Notes under the pieces: generated by a model
The model's database searches: none
What the model was told of the DNA's origin: nothing
The model's input: the letters and a program-made list of their open reading frames with translations, nothing else
Made by a program: the position numbers and the translations under genes
Shown here: positions 1 to 12,845 of the stretch, in pieces
How positions within the stretch are numbered: the first letter of the stretch is position 1
Layout of the letters: the number at the start of each line of letters is the position of its first letter
NCBI RefSeq assembly: GCF_022647505.1
Contig: NZ_CP071409.1
Span: forward strand, 3,224,001-3,288,000
DNA length: 64,000 nt
Direction of reading: 5' to 3'
From: [Pantoea] beijingensis
Lineage (GTDB): Bacteria > Pseudomonadota > Gammaproteobacteria > Enterobacterales > Enterobacteriaceae

Positions 1-3732
<3,732 letters not shown>

Positions 3733-3734
3733 TC

Positions 3735-4340
3735 ATGGCAACGAAATTTACTCAACATACCGGTATTGTGGCGCCACTGGACGCCGCTAATGTCGATACC
3801 GACGCCATTATCCCGAAACAGTTTCTGCAAAAAGTGACGCGCACCGGGTTTGGTCAGCATCTGTTTAATGACTGGCGCTTTCTGGATGATGCCGGTCAGC
3901 AGCCCAACCCAGATTTTGTACTCAACAAACCAGAATTTAAGGGTGCCAGCATCCTGCTGGCTCGTGAAAATTTTGGCTGTGGCTCATCACGTGAACACGC
4001 GCCCTGGGCACTGACCGATTTCGGATTCCATGCGGTGATTGCCCCAAGCTTTGCGGATATCTTTTACGGTAACTCATTCAATAACCAACTGTTGCCGGTG
4101 AAATTAACTGAAGAGCAGGTTGACGAGATGTTTGCACTGGTGAAGGCCGATCCTGGTGTGCAATTCACCGTGGACCTGGAAAAACAGATCGTGACCGCCG
4201 GGGACAAAACCTACGCGTTCGAGATCGACAGCTTCCGTCGCCACTGCATGATTAACGGGCTGGACAGTATCGGCCTCACGCTGCAGCACGATGCTGCCAT
4301 TGGTGAGTACGAACAAAAACAACCCGCGTTTCTGCACTAA
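3735..4340 (+). CDS. leuD: 3-isopropylmalate dehydratase small subunit
   Basis: Small swivel-domain subunit of the LeuCD isomerase in leucine synthesis. At 201 residues it matches the family. Recognisable signatures are the N-terminal [13 protein letters not shown], the central [15 protein letters not shown] and the C-terminal [17 protein letters not shown]. It is the last gene of leuABCD; its stop is followed by a short GC-rich hairpin and then a large tandem-repeat array that separates it from convergent setA. Confidence 0.98.
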   Translation: MATKFTQHTGIVAPLDAANVDTDAIIPKQFLQKVTRTGFGQHLFNDWRFLDDAGQQPNPDFVLNKPEFKGASILLARENFGCGSSREHAPWALTDFGFHAVIAPSFADIFYGNSFNNQLLPVKLTEEQVDEMFALVKADPGVQFTVDLEKQIVTAGDKTYAFEIDSFRRHCMINGLDSIGLTLQHDAAIGEYEQKQPAFLH

Positions 4341-4350
4341 GCCACTCAGA

Positions 4351-4369
4351 GCCCCTGCCTGCAAGGGGC
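4351..4369 (+). terminator. Hairpin downstream of leuD
   Basis: A GCCCCT/AGGGGC stem with a seven-base loop starts ten bases after the leuD stop. It lacks a convincing T-run, so it may be a weak terminator or a 3'-end protecting hairpin for the leu transcript; the repeat array beyond could add to termination. Confidence 0.4.
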
Positions 4370-4392
4370 CCCCGCTATTCGCCTTTAGTGAT

Positions 4393-5087
4393 CTGAGCGC
4401 GTCCCGATGAGCTGACATCAGTCAGTGATTCGGGGGCGCGAAGGCCGCTAACAAGGCTGTGGCAGTGAGAACCTCAGCAATTAGCCAAAGCCATCGCTGT
4501 CACAGCGAGGCAGCAACTGAGCGCGTCCCGATGAGCTGACATCAGTCAGTGATTCGGGGGCGCGAAGGCCGCTAACACGGCTGTGGCAGTGAGAACCTCA
4601 GCAATTAGCCAAAGCCATCGCTGTCACAGCGAGGCAGCAACTGAGCGCGTCCCGATGAGCTGACATCAGTCAGTGATTCGGGGGCGCGAAGGCCGCTAAC
4701 ACGGCTGTGGCAGTGAGAACCTCAGCAATTAGCCAAAGCCATCGCTGTCACAGCGAGGCAGCAACTGAGCGCGTCCCGATGAGCTGACATCAGTCAGTGA
4801 TTCGGGGGCGCGAAGGCCGCTAACACGGCTGTGGCAGTGAGAACCTCAGCAATTAGCCAAAGCCATCGCTGTCACAGCGAGGCAGCAACTGAGCGCGTCC
4901 CGATGAGCTGACATCAGTCAGTGATTCGGGGGCGCGAAGGCCGCTAACACGGCTGTGGCAGTGAGAACCTCAGCAATTAGCCAAAGCCATCGCTGTCACA
5001 GCGAGGCAGCAACTGAGCGCGTCCCGATGAGCTGACATCAGTCAGTGATTCGGGGGCGCGAAGGCCGCTAACACGGCTGTGGCAATG
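4393..5087. repeat. Tandem array of 124-bp palindromic repeats (about 5.6 copies)
   Basis: Unit starts recur at 4393, 4517, 4641, 4765, 4889 and 5013, an exact 124-bp period; the sixth copy is cut off near 5087. The copies are almost identical: the first has one A for C change in its middle, and the last diverges at its end. Each unit contains a GCGTCCCGA arm with a partial TCGGGGGCGC counter-arm, an inner TGAC/GTCA stem, and a GCC/GGC hairpin. It fills the gap between the convergent leuD and setA, so both transcripts would read into it. It contains no credible gene. It aligns with the 123-bp array at 49.9-50.75 kb. Confidence 0.95.
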
Positions 5088-5102
5088 AGGGCGCAGGCTA
5101 AT

Positions 5103-6281
5103 TCAGACATCCCGTACGCGCAACGTTAACCCCAATGAAACCAACGCCAACAGTAATGCCAGCCAGTACACTGCGTGATGACCAAATGTTTCGGCTAACG
5201 TGCCTTGCAGCACACCTGCCATGATCACCCCGGTTGAAATACTGTTCGTAAACAAGGTGGTTGCGGCACCGGGCCTGCCGGGCATCAGATCCTGAAAGTA
5301 AAGCATGCCAATACCTGCAATGATCCCGATAAAGATTGCATTGAAAATTTGTATCAGCATCAGCATGGTACGGGTATGAAACAGCACTAGCCCGAGATAG
5401 AAGAGCACGCCTGCCCCGATGGCAAACAGCATCATTTTGCGTTTACCCACGCGTTTGACGTAGTGCCCTGCCAGCAGCATTGCCGGAATTTCCAGCCCGG
5501 CGGCAGTCCCCATCAAGAGCCCAGCCAGCCGATCCGGCAGACCCAACACGCTGCTGATATACAGTGGCATATCAATGATGTACATGGTATTGCAGGTCCA
5601 CATCGTCATTGACGCGATAAATAGCATACGGACGTCCTTGTCCCTCCAGGCGCTGATTTGCGTGAGCAATACGTCTGGTGATTGCGTTTTTCTTGGTACT
5701 GAGGGTAAGGCAAACCAAACTAACGCCAGACAGATAACAAACAGCACTGCCGCCACGATAAACATGGTGGTAAAGCCATAATTGAGCGCCAATGTAAACG
5801 CCAGCGGCGGCCCAATCACCCACGCCAGCGAGAGCTGCGCGCGCATGATTGAACTAAACATGACCACCTCACGTGCAGAGCTATCCGCGTATTCACGCGC
5901 CAGTGCAAAAATCTGTGGCATCACCACACTGGCCAACGCCGAAAACAGTACCCCCAGCGTAATAAGCGTCAAATAATGACGGTTAAACGCAAAAAGTAAC
6001 GCGTTAAACAGCGCCATCAGGCAGCAAAACAGGATGAGCATGCGGCGATCGCCACGATTATCCGAACGCCTGGCGAGTAACAGACTTACCACAATCCCCG
6101 CCACCGCATTCATTGTGTAGAAAACCCCCACCCAAAGTGGACGCGCCTCGACCTCCCGAGTCAAAAACAGGCTCAGCGTGGGCGCCTGAAGCGCACCCGC
6201 CACGCCGACCATAAAAGAGACGGCCATAAATGCCATATAGACCGGATTAATCAGGTGACGACGCGTGAGAAGCGATTTCAT
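5103..6281 (-). CDS. setA: Sugar efflux transporter SetA
   Basis: Major-facilitator exporter of glucosides and lactose-type sugars in the inner membrane, linked to glucose-phosphate stress. The 392-residue form starting at 6281 matches E. coli SetA in length and runs almost colinearly (MGVAGALQAPTLSLFL, SAREVVMFSS, MWTCNTMYIIDMP, FTNSISTG). Twelve hydrophobic segments can be picked out. A longer open frame reaching 6533 is rejected because it reads through the SgrS RNA. It lies about 80 bases downstream of sgrS on the same strand, as in E. coli where the two are co-transcribed. Its 3' end faces the 124-bp repeat array. Confidence 0.95.
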   Translation of the reverse strand: MKSLLTRRHLINPVYMAFMAVSFMVGVAGALQAPTLSLFLTREVEARPLWVGVFYTMNAVAGIVVSLLLARRSDNRGDRRMLILFCCLMALFNALLFAFNRHYLTLITLGVLFSALASVVMPQIFALAREYADSSAREVVMFSSIMRAQLSLAWVIGPPLAFTLALNYGFTTMFIVAAVLFVICLALVWFALPSVPRKTQSPDVLLTQISAWRDKDVRMLFIASMTMWTCNTMYIIDMPLYISSVLGLPDRLAGLLMGTAAGLEIPAMLLAGHYVKRVGKRKMMLFAIGAGVLFYLGLVLFHTRTMLMLIQIFNAIFIGIIAGIGMLYFQDLMPGRPGAATTLFTNSISTGVIMAGVLQGTLAETFGHHAVYWLALLLALVSLGLTLRVRDV

Positions 6282-6360
6282 ACCGTAATCCTTCACTGGA
6301 CAATAAACAGGGGTAAGGAGGTCAATGACAAATAAGAAACGTAGAAGAAACCACAGTGAA

Positions 6361-6515
6361 AAGAAAAAAGCCAGCAGACGTTGAGGTCGCTGGCTGGTGA
6401 AAAGCACCATACTCAGAAGTTGATTTCGCAAATAACCCGCAGCGTTGCTTACGGTTACGTGGGAAACCTCAATGTCAGAGCGCCATTCAAATTGAATGCC
6501 TCCCGCCCTTTCATC
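6361..6515 (-). ncRNA. sgrS: SgrS small RNA (sugar-phosphate stress), apparently lacking sgrT
   Basis: Hfq-dependent sRNA that base-pairs with ptsG mRNA during glucose-phosphate stress. On the minus strand the seed region CTGAGTATGGTG (6405-6416) is close to the E. coli SgrS seed, followed by CACC and a terminator with AGCCAGC/GCTGGCT arms ending in a T-rich tail near 6361. The 5' end is placed at about 6515, where GATGAAAGGGCGGG resembles the E. coli SgrS start; CATAATG just upstream could be the -10. It is about 155 nt, versus 227 nt in E. coli. The only ATG in the expected place gives Met-Ala-Leu-stop, so no SgrT peptide is evident. Ends are approximate. Confidence 0.85.
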
Positions 6516-6582
6516 TTGGAACATTATGGTCATAATATAGGGAATTAAAAACTGATGACTTTCAGCATGGAGTTCCCCTTTT

Positions 6583-8244
6583 ATGTCTTCTCCTCGCTTG
6601 CAACAGCAGTTTATTCGCCTGTGGCAAAGCTGTAACGGTCAGCCACAGGAGACCACGTTAAGCGATTTAGCTGTGCAACTCAGTTGCTCGCGGCGTCATA
6701 TGCGTAACCTGCTGAATGCCATGCAGAAAGAAGGTTGGCTGCACTGGCAGGCCGAGGTGGGACGGGGAAAACGCTCAACGCTCAGTTTTCACTATACCGG
6801 TCTGGCGTTGCAACAACAGCGAGCGGAAGAACTCCTGGAACAGGATCGCATTGAACAACTGGTTCAACTGGTTGGTGATAAAAATCAAGTACGTCAAATG
6901 CTTACCTCACATCTTGGACGTAGTTTCCGTCAGGGTAAACACATTCTGCGCGTCCTTTACTATCGTCCGTTGCTCAATTTGCTGCCGGGGTCCCCTCTTC
7001 GACGCTCGGAAACACATATTGCTCGTCAGATTTTCAGCAGCCTTACGCGTATAAATGAGGAAAATGGGGAAATCGAACCCGATATTGCCCACCACTGGCA
7101 AAATATTACACCTACCCATTGGCGTTTTTTTCTCCGTCCGGCGATTCATTTTCATCATGGGCGGGAGCTGGAACCCGAAGATGTTATCACCTCATTACGG
7201 CGCCTGACTGCTCAACCGCTTTTTAGCCATATCGATCGTCTTCTCTCTCCAGCGCCCTGGACGTTGGATATCCATCTCAACCAACCCGATCGCTGGCTTC
7301 CATGGCTATTAGGAAGTATTAGCGCCATGATTTTGCCTAAGGAATGGCCCACATTACCCAACTTTGCGCGTCAGCCCATCGGCACCGGCCCCTATTCAGT
7401 AGTACAGAACCAGAAGTCACAGTTAAAAATTCAGGCATTTGACGACTATTTTGGTTTTCGTGCGTTAATTGATGAAGTCGCTATTTGGGTATTACCTGAA
7501 ATTTCTGAAGAGCTGGTCTATTCAGGAGTCAAACTTCAGGGGAGTCGCCAGGATGAAAAATCGGAGGAGAGCCGCCTTGAAGAGGGGTGTTATTTCTTGC
7601 TGTTCGATCAACGTTCCGAAAAAGGGCGAACGGAAGAAATTCGCCGTTGGGTATGCAGCGTTTTTAACCCAATTGCACTGCTCAGTCATTCCGGTACCGG
7701 CTATCAACGCTATTGGTTTCCGGCTTATGGATTACTGCCACGCTGGCACCATCGCCGTGATATGGCGTCGGTAGAAAAACCTGCGGGGCTGGAGAGTCTG
7801 ACAATAACCTGGTACAGCGATCATATCGAAAACCAGGAGATCGCCAACGCGCTAGCGCCGATCCTGGCGACAAATGGCGTGAAACTCCTCACACAGCAGG
7901 TTGATTATGAATGCTGGTACCAGGGCGATGCCGAGAGCGATATCTGGCTTGGCAGTGCAAACTTCAGTTGGCCGGTTGAATTCTCGCTGTTTGCTCTGCT
8001 GTATGAAATACCGCTTCTGCATCATTGCATCGATATTCCCTGGGAGCAGGATGCACAACGCTGGCGTGAACAGACGCTATCACTCGCAGACTGGAGCCGT
8101 CGACTGGTAAACAGCTACAGCCTGCATCCGCTTTTTCACCACTGGCTGCTGCTGGAGGGACAACGCAGCATGCGTGGGGTACGAATGAACACGCTGGGTT
8201 GGTTTGATTTTAAATCCGCCTGGTTTGCCCCCCCCGAGACATGA
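6583..8244 (+). CDS. sgrR: Transcriptional regulator SgrR of sugar-phosphate stress
   Basis: Activates sgrS and represses itself when phosphosugars accumulate. The 553-residue product nearly equals E. coli SgrR (551). An N-terminal DNA-binding domain contains the helix-turn-helix stretch around residues 28-55 ([19 protein letters not shown]), followed by a C-terminal periplasmic solute-binding-like domain from about residue 160 that senses the ligand; the end [14 protein letters not shown] is highly conserved. It is divergent from sgrS/setA with a 67-base gap to the sRNA start, so the promoters overlap as in E. coli. The thiBPQ riboswitch begins about 40 bases after its stop. Confidence 0.96.
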   Translation: MSSPRLQQQFIRLWQSCNGQPQETTLSDLAVQLSCSRRHMRNLLNAMQKEGWLHWQAEVGRGKRSTLSFHYTGLALQQQRAEELLEQDRIEQLVQLVGDKNQVRQMLTSHLGRSFRQGKHILRVLYYRPLLNLLPGSPLRRSETHIARQIFSSLTRINEENGEIEPDIAHHWQNITPTHWRFFLRPAIHFHHGRELEPEDVITSLRRLTAQPLFSHIDRLLSPAPWTLDIHLNQPDRWLPWLLGSISAMILPKEWPTLPNFARQPIGTGPYSVVQNQKSQLKIQAFDDYFGFRALIDEVAIWVLPEISEELVYSGVKLQGSRQDEKSEESRLEEGCYFLLFDQRSEKGRTEEIRRWVCSVFNPIALLSHSGTGYQRYWFPAYGLLPRWHHRRDMASVEKPAGLESLTITWYSDHIENQEIANALAPILATNGVKLLTQQVDYECWYQGDAESDIWLGSANFSWPVEFSLFALLYEIPLLHHCIDIPWEQDAQRWREQTLSLADWSRRLVNSYSLHPLFHHWLLLEGQRSMRGVRMNTLGWFDFKSAWFAPPET

Positions 8245-8282
8245 CGCTTTCGTTACCGGGCGGAAGCCACTAGAATGGTGCG

Positions 8283-8547
8283 TTCTCAACGGGGTGCGGA
8301 AAACCTTGTTAATGTGAAGATCGCGAGTACTGCCTGACACAGGATCAACGCCTGCGCAGCCAATTTAAAACGCCGCGAGCAAGTGTTCAGCCGAAGTCAG
8401 CCAGCACGCAGCACCCGCAGCATACAAAAGTATGTGAGGAGTGCGAGTCCTGCCTGACACAGGATCAACGCCTGCGCAGCAAGTTTTCCGCTGAGATAAA
8501 ACCCGTCGAACCTGATCCGGCTCACTACCGGCGTAGGGATTTGAGAA
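8283..8547 (+). promoter_or_regulatory. TPP riboswitch (THI box) with a greatly enlarged P3 arm
   Basis: Thiamine-pyrophosphate aptamer upstream of thiB. Conserved parts are GGGGTGC at 8291-8297, CTGAGA at 8491-8496, ACCCGTCGAACCTGATCC at 8501-8518 and GGCGTAGGGA near 8530-8539. The P1 helix forms from TTCTCAA (8283-8289) with TTGAGAA (8541-8547). P3 is closed by GCGGAAAACCTTG (8296-8308) with CAAGTTTTCCGC (8480-8491). Between these arms lie 171 extra nucleotides made of a dispersed repeat, where enteric versions have a short loop. TPP binding is expected to lower thiBPQ expression, probably at translation initiation. Confidence 0.93.
8323..8480. repeat. About 120-bp dispersed repeat inserted in the riboswitch P3 loop (1.3 copies)
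   Basis: The segment GCGAGTACTGCCTGACAC at 8323 recurs with one change at 8443, exactly 120 bases later, and both copies run through GGATCAACGCCTGCGCAGC. Between them is CATAC-aaaa-GTATG, a small hairpin. This unit looks like an intergenic repeat I recall from Erwinia and Pantoea genomes, but it does not align with the 123/124-bp arrays elsewhere in this window. The whole insert sits inside the P3 arm of the TPP riboswitch. Confidence 0.8.
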
Positions 8548-8598
8548 ATCCACTCAGATCCTTTGCGACTCAACTATGACTCTCTTCAGGAGCGCAAA

Positions 8599-9585
8599 GT
8601 GTTAAAAAAAGTCCTGCCCTTTCTCTGGTTTCTGGCCTCGCCGGTGTTCGCCGCCGCGCCAACCTTAACCGTTTACACCTATGATTCATTCTCTGCCGAT
8701 TGGGGCCCGGGTCCGGCGATTAAAAAATCGTTCGAAGCCGAGTGTCAGTGTCAATTGAAATACGTCGCGCTGGAAGATGGCGTATCACTGCTGAACAGAC
8801 TACGGATGGAGGGAAAAAACAGCAAAGCGGACGTCGTGCTGGGCCTGGATAATAATCTTGTGCAGGCAGCGGGAAAAACCGGCCTGTTTGCGGAAAGCCA
8901 GGTCGATACACGTAATCTTGCGCTGCCGGGTGGCTGGACCAATAAAACCTTCGTTCCCTACGATTATGGCTATTTCGCTTTTGTGTATGATAAAAACAAG
9001 CTGAAAACCCCGCCCCGAAGCTTAAAAGAGTTGGTTGAAAGCCCACAGAACTGGAAGGTGATTTACGAAGATCCCCGCACCAGTACCCCGGGACTCGGCC
9101 TATTACTGTGGATGCAAAAAATCTATGGCGACGATACGCCACAGGCGTGGCAAAAACTGGCGAAAAAAACCGTCACCGTCACGAAAGGCTGGAGCGAAGC
9201 CTATGGCCTGTTTCTGAAAGGCGAAGGCGATCTGGTGCTGAGTTACACCACCTCTCCGGCCTATCACATTATTGAAGAGAAAAAAGACCAATATACCGCC
9301 GCAGATTTTGCTGAGGGCCATTACCTGCAGGTGGAAGTTGCCGCACAGTTGGCAAGCAGCAAACAACCTGAACTGGCCCAGCGTTTTATGCAATTTATTG
9401 TGAGCAAGCCGTTTCAGCAGACAATCCCTACCGGTAACTGGATGTATCCAGTGATAAAAAGCGATTTACCGCAAGGTTTTGAACATCTCAGTGTCCCAAA
9501 AACAGCACTGGAATTTAGCCCTGAAGAGGTTGCCAATAAACGCGCGCAGTGGATAAGTACATGGCAACGCGCCGTCAGCCAGTAA
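8599..9585 (+). CDS. thiB: Thiamine ABC transporter, periplasmic binding protein
   Basis: Periplasmic receptor of the ThiBPQ importer for thiamine and its phosphates. The start is taken at GTG 8599, preceded by AGGAG at 8588-8592, giving 328 residues as in E. coli (327); an upstream TTG at 8563 has no Shine-Dalgarno sequence and would lie beside the riboswitch. A signal peptide of about 18 residues ends at PVFA. The mature part is conserved (TVYTYDSFSADWGPGP, ALEDGVSLLNRLRMEGKNSK, VTKGWSEAYGLF, PTGNWMYP). Its stop overlaps thiP by 25 bases. Control is through the TPP riboswitch directly upstream. Confidence 0.96.
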   Translation: MLKKVLPFLWFLASPVFAAAPTLTVYTYDSFSADWGPGPAIKKSFEAECQCQLKYVALEDGVSLLNRLRMEGKNSKADVVLGLDNNLVQAAGKTGLFAESQVDTRNLALPGGWTNKTFVPYDYGYFAFVYDKNKLKTPPRSLKELVESPQNWKVIYEDPRTSTPGLGLLLWMQKIYGDDTPQAWQKLAKKTVTVTKGWSEAYGLFLKGEGDLVLSYTTSPAYHIIEEKKDQYTAADFAEGHYLQVEVAAQLASSKQPELAQRFMQFIVSKPFQQTIPTGNWMYPVIKSDLPQGFEHLSVPKTALEFSPEEVANKRAQWISTWQRAVSQ

Positions 9586-11171
9586 TTGCCGGCTGGCTAC
9601 TACCCGGCAGCCTGAGCGCCGCGCTGCTGATTGCCGTCGCACTGCTGGCTTTTCTCGCACTGTGGCTAAACGCACCCGCTACTGACTGGCGCGGGCTCTG
9701 GCATGACGATTATCTCCGTCATGTGCTGGCCTTCTCATTCTGGCAGGCGCTACTTTCTGCGCTGCTGGCGGTGGTGCCTGCTGTTCCTCTCGCACGGGCA
9801 CTCTTCCGTCGGCGCTTCACCGGCCGCCGGGCATTACTGCGTCTGTGCGCCATGACGCTGGTATTACCGGTGCTGGTGGCGGTATTCGGGATTTTGACCG
9901 TTTATGGACGCGAGGGCTGGCTGGCGCAGCTATGTGCGTTTATCGGCATCGAATACCGCTTTTCACCCTATGGATTGCAGGGGATCCTGCTGGCGCATGT
10001 TTTCTTCAATTTACCGCTAGCAACGCGTTTACTGTTACAGGCGCTGGAACAGATACCCGGAGAACAACGCCAGCTAGCCGCCCAGCTAGGGGTTCGTGGT
10101 TGGCACCACTTCCGACTGGTAGAGTGGCCCTGGCTCCGACGCCAAATTCTGCCTGCGGCCGCGTTGATTTTTATGCTCTGCTTCGCCAGTTTTGCCACGG
10201 TGCTGTCGCTCGGCGGCGGGCCGAAAGCCACCACGATTGAACTGGCTATCTTTCAGGCACTCAGCTTTGATTACGATCCTGGCCGCGCCGCCCTGTTAGC
10301 ATTGATTCAGATGCTTTGTTGCCTTGGGCTGGTAATGCTAAGCCAGCGTTTAAGTAAAGCCATTCCCGTCGGAACTGCTACGTTAACCCGTTGGCGCAAT
10401 CAGGAAGACAGTCTGCAGGCGCGATGTCTCGATTTTTTGCTAATTCTGCTGGCGTTACTGTTACTGCTACCGCCGCTACTGGCCGTTATGATTGACGGTC
10501 TTCATCAGGGGATGAGCCGCGTATTAATCCAGCCTGCACTGTGGCAAGCAACCGCCACCTCTCTGCGCATCGCCGCAGGCGCAGGCGTGCTGTGCGTCAC
10601 GCTCACAGTAATGTTGCTCTGGAGCAGTCGTGAACTGCGTCTGCGGCAGCACGCACTCGCCGGTCAAGCCATTGAGCTGAGCGGGATGCTGATCCTGGCG
10701 ATGCCCGGTATTGTGCTGGCAACAGGCTTTTTCCTGTTACTTAACAACACGATTGGCCTGCCCAGCTCCGCTGATGGTCTTGTGGTTTTTACCAACGCGT
10801 TGATGGCCATTCCCTATGCGATGAAGGTGCTGGAAAACCCGATGCGGGATATTGCGGAGCGCTATAACCGACTGTGTATTTCACTGGATATTCATGGCTG
10901 GAATCGTCTAAAACTCATTGAATTTAAAGCGCTCAAACGTCCTCTGGCACAAGCGTTAGCCTTTGCCTGTGTCCTGTCGATCGGTGATTTCGGCGTGGTT
11001 GCGCTGTTTGGTAATGACAATTTCCGTACATTGCCCTATTACCTGTATCAACAAATTGGCTCTTACCGTAGCCAGCAGGGAGCAGTCACCGCATTGCTGC
11101 TGCTGACCCTCTGTTTTTTACTGTTTACGCTTATTGAGAAAATACCGGGACGCCATGCTAAAACTGAATAA
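9561..11171 (+). CDS. thiP: Thiamine ABC transporter, permease
   Basis: Inner-membrane permease of the ThiBPQ system; a fused double permease of 536 residues starting at the ATG encoding MATRRQP, as in E. coli. Two BPD-transporter halves are visible, each with an EAA-type loop: [19 protein letters not shown] near residues 165-185 and the second near [14 protein letters not shown]. About twelve hydrophobic segments are present. The start overlaps the end of thiB, and its own end overlaps thiQ by 17 bases, so the three proteins are translationally coupled. Nothing appears damaged. Confidence 0.96.
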   Translation: MATRRQPVIAGWLLPGSLSAALLIAVALLAFLALWLNAPATDWRGLWHDDYLRHVLAFSFWQALLSALLAVVPAVPLARALFRRRFTGRRALLRLCAMTLVLPVLVAVFGILTVYGREGWLAQLCAFIGIEYRFSPYGLQGILLAHVFFNLPLATRLLLQALEQIPGEQRQLAAQLGVRGWHHFRLVEWPWLRRQILPAAALIFMLCFASFATVLSLGGGPKATTIELAIFQALSFDYDPGRAALLALIQMLCCLGLVMLSQRLSKAIPVGTATLTRWRNQEDSLQARCLDFLLILLALLLLLPPLLAVMIDGLHQGMSRVLIQPALWQATATSLRIAAGAGVLCVTLTVMLLWSSRELRLRQHALAGQAIELSGMLILAMPGIVLATGFFLLLNNTIGLPSSADGLVVFTNALMAIPYAMKVLENPMRDIAERYNRLCISLDIHGWNRLKLIEFKALKRPLAQALAFACVLSIGDFGVVALFGNDNFRTLPYYLYQQIGSYRSQQGAVTALLLLTLCFLLFTLIEKIPGRHAKTE

Positions 11172-11856
11172 TGTCACCTGGTTATATCAACACTTACCAA
11201 TGCGTTTCTCACTGGAAGTGCAGGCAGGAGAACGAGTTGCGATCCTGGGGCCCAGCGGAGCCGGGAAAAGTACACTACTGAGTCTGATTGCCGGTTTTCT
11301 GGAGGCTAACAGCGGTAGTATGTGGCTCAATGACCACGACCATACGCAAAGCCCACCGGCAAAGCGCCCTGTCTCGATGCTGTTTCAGGAGCATAATCTG
11401 TTTCCGCATCTCACGGTGGCGCAAAATATCGGGCTCGGCGTCAATCCGGGCCTGAAACTGAGCCATGTACAGCAACACACTATTACCGATATCGCCCGCC
11501 GGGTTGGGTTGAATGAGCATCTGCAACGGCTGCCCGCAGAGCTGTCGGGGGGGCAACGCCAACGCGCAGCATTAGCCCGCTGTCTGATACGTCAGCAACC
11601 TATCTTGCTACTGGATGAACCTTTCTCGGCCCTTGATCCGGCGCTACGTAAAGAAATGCTGGCATTGGTGAATGACGTCTGCCGTGAACGCCAAATCACC
11701 TTGCTGATGGTTTCCCACAGCATTGAGGACGCACAGCAGATCGCCGAACGTAGCGTACTGGTGGTTGACGGACGCATTTACTGGGACGGCCCCACCGATC
11801 TGTTAATGGCCGGTAAGGTAAGAGAAGCGGAAATCCTTGGAATTAACGTAATCTAA
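11155..11856 (+). CDS. thiQ: Thiamine ABC transporter, ATP-binding protein
   Basis: ATPase that powers thiamine uptake with ThiB and ThiP. The 233-residue chain starting at ATG 11155 ([11 protein letters not shown]) has Walker [10 protein letters not shown] at 32-40, Q-loop LFQEHN near 77, the LSGGQ signature at 130-134, Walker B LLLDE at 151-155 and the switch histidine in VSHS. It is slightly short for ABC ATPases in general but normal for ThiQ. It is the last gene of the operon; a GGGGC/GCCCC hairpin follows the stop at about 11859-11873 before convergent yabI. Confidence 0.96.
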   Translation: MLKLNNVTWLYQHLPMRFSLEVQAGERVAILGPSGAGKSTLLSLIAGFLEANSGSMWLNDHDHTQSPPAKRPVSMLFQEHNLFPHLTVAQNIGLGVNPGLKLSHVQQHTITDIARRVGLNEHLQRLPAELSGGQRQRAALARCLIRQQPILLLDEPFSALDPALRKEMLALVNDVCRERQITLLMVSHSIEDAQQIAERSVLVVDGRIYWDGPTDLLMAGKVREAEILGINVI

Positions 11857-11883
11857 GCGGGGCTCACGCCCCGTCAGACCGGC

Positions 11884-12651
11884 TTAGCGGCCAACAAATA
11901 CCTGCCACAGTAAATGGCGAAATAGCGGCATCATCGGATGAAACTGAATCGCAATGAAGCTGGCGGCAGCAAGGATAAAGCCTAGCGGCGCCAGCCAACG
12001 TAGCCGCTCACCGGGCAAATATGGTGTCGCCCAGTCGCTCTGCTTACCTGCGCGCCACCAGCGCCAGCAAAGCCAGACGCCTGACCAAACCAGCAACGCC
12101 ACCGCCAACAATAACCATTTAAACAAGCCGCTTTGCGCATCTTTAGGCACATCTATCGCTACACCGGCTAAAATCCCGGGCAAGAAATAGAGCGGTGGCC
12201 ACAGCAGGCAGCCAATGATATTCGGTGGAATAAACTTTCTTACCGGCAGTTCAAGCATACCGGCAACCATCGGAATTAATGGCCGCGTTGGCCCAATAAA
12301 TCGTCCGACCAGGATGGTAAACATGCTGTGCTGATGCAGCGCATGCTCCGTTTTGTCCAGCATCGCTTGATGTTTTTTCAGGAAAGACCAGCGGTGGAGC
12401 GGTCCTTTAAACTGCCAGCCAATATAATAAGATATCCAGTCGCCTAAAAAACAGCCGATAATACCTGCTCCCCAGGCCGGATAAAGCCCCATCTTCCCGC
12501 TGCCAATCAGCGCACCAAGGGTAGCCATAAGCACCGTGCCCGGCAGCAATAATCCCACCAGTGCCAGCGACTCAAGGAAAGCCACCATCATGACTGCGAC
12601 CAGCGACCAGGCCAGCGACTGCGTTATCAAATGTTCCAGCCAGGCTTCCAT
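11884..12651 (-). CDS. yabI: DedA-family inner membrane protein YabI
   Basis: A 255-residue polytopic membrane protein of the DedA/SNARE-associated family, thought to act in lipid translocation and membrane homeostasis. Diagnostic residues are the E-x(3)-P-x(2)-P-type entry loop (ESLALVGLLLPGTVLM), GDWISYYIGWQFG-like segment, and the RFIGPTRPLIPMVAGM motif, with 5-6 hydrophobic helices and a hydrophobic C-terminal pair. It is convergent with thiQ and divergent from polB. In E. coli the ara operon separates yabI from polB; here they are adjacent. The exact substrate is not known from sequence. Confidence 0.92.
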   Translation of the reverse strand: MEAWLEHLITQSLAWSLVAVMMVAFLESLALVGLLLPGTVLMATLGALIGSGKMGLYPAWGAGIIGCFLGDWISYYIGWQFKGPLHRWSFLKKHQAMLDKTEHALHQHSMFTILVGRFIGPTRPLIPMVAGMLELPVRKFIPPNIIGCLLWPPLYFLPGILAGVAIDVPKDAQSGLFKWLLLAVALLVWSGVWLCWRWWRAGKQSDWATPYLPGERLRWLAPLGFILAAASFIAIQFHPMMPLFRHLLWQVFVGR

Positions 12652-12790
12652 AATATTCTATCCAGGTAATCGGAAAGAGGGGATTGTCCTGACCTGCTGC
12701 TGGAGCGTCAAGCGCTGTTTCATCTGTTGGAAGGTTGATTAACGCAGTTTTTACTTTTTCAATCCTTCTTCCAAAAAAACAACAGAAAGG

Positions 12791-12810
12791 AACTGTATAA
12801 ATAAACATGT
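12791..12810 (+). promoter_or_regulatory. Candidate LexA (SOS) box upstream of polB
   Basis: The segment contains CTGT-N8-ACAT at 12793-12808, one base short of the CTGT-N8-ACAG consensus, with the expected AT-rich centre. It lies about 40 bases before the polB start. polB (dinA) is a known LexA regulon member in E. coli, which supports the call; the mismatch lowers the certainty. Confidence 0.6.
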
Positions 12811-12845
12811 TATTATTATGTCAGCTAAAAAACGAAGGTTGATAC

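Noticed and set aside
4393..5087. Could the 124-bp repeats be a CRISPR array?
   Set aside because: The whole 124-bp period is conserved; there are no short repeats with unique spacers and no cas genes nearby.
6282..6533. An 84-codon N-terminal extension of setA
   Set aside because: It reads through the SgrS RNA and its terminator, and SetA homologues begin at the MKSLLTRR position.
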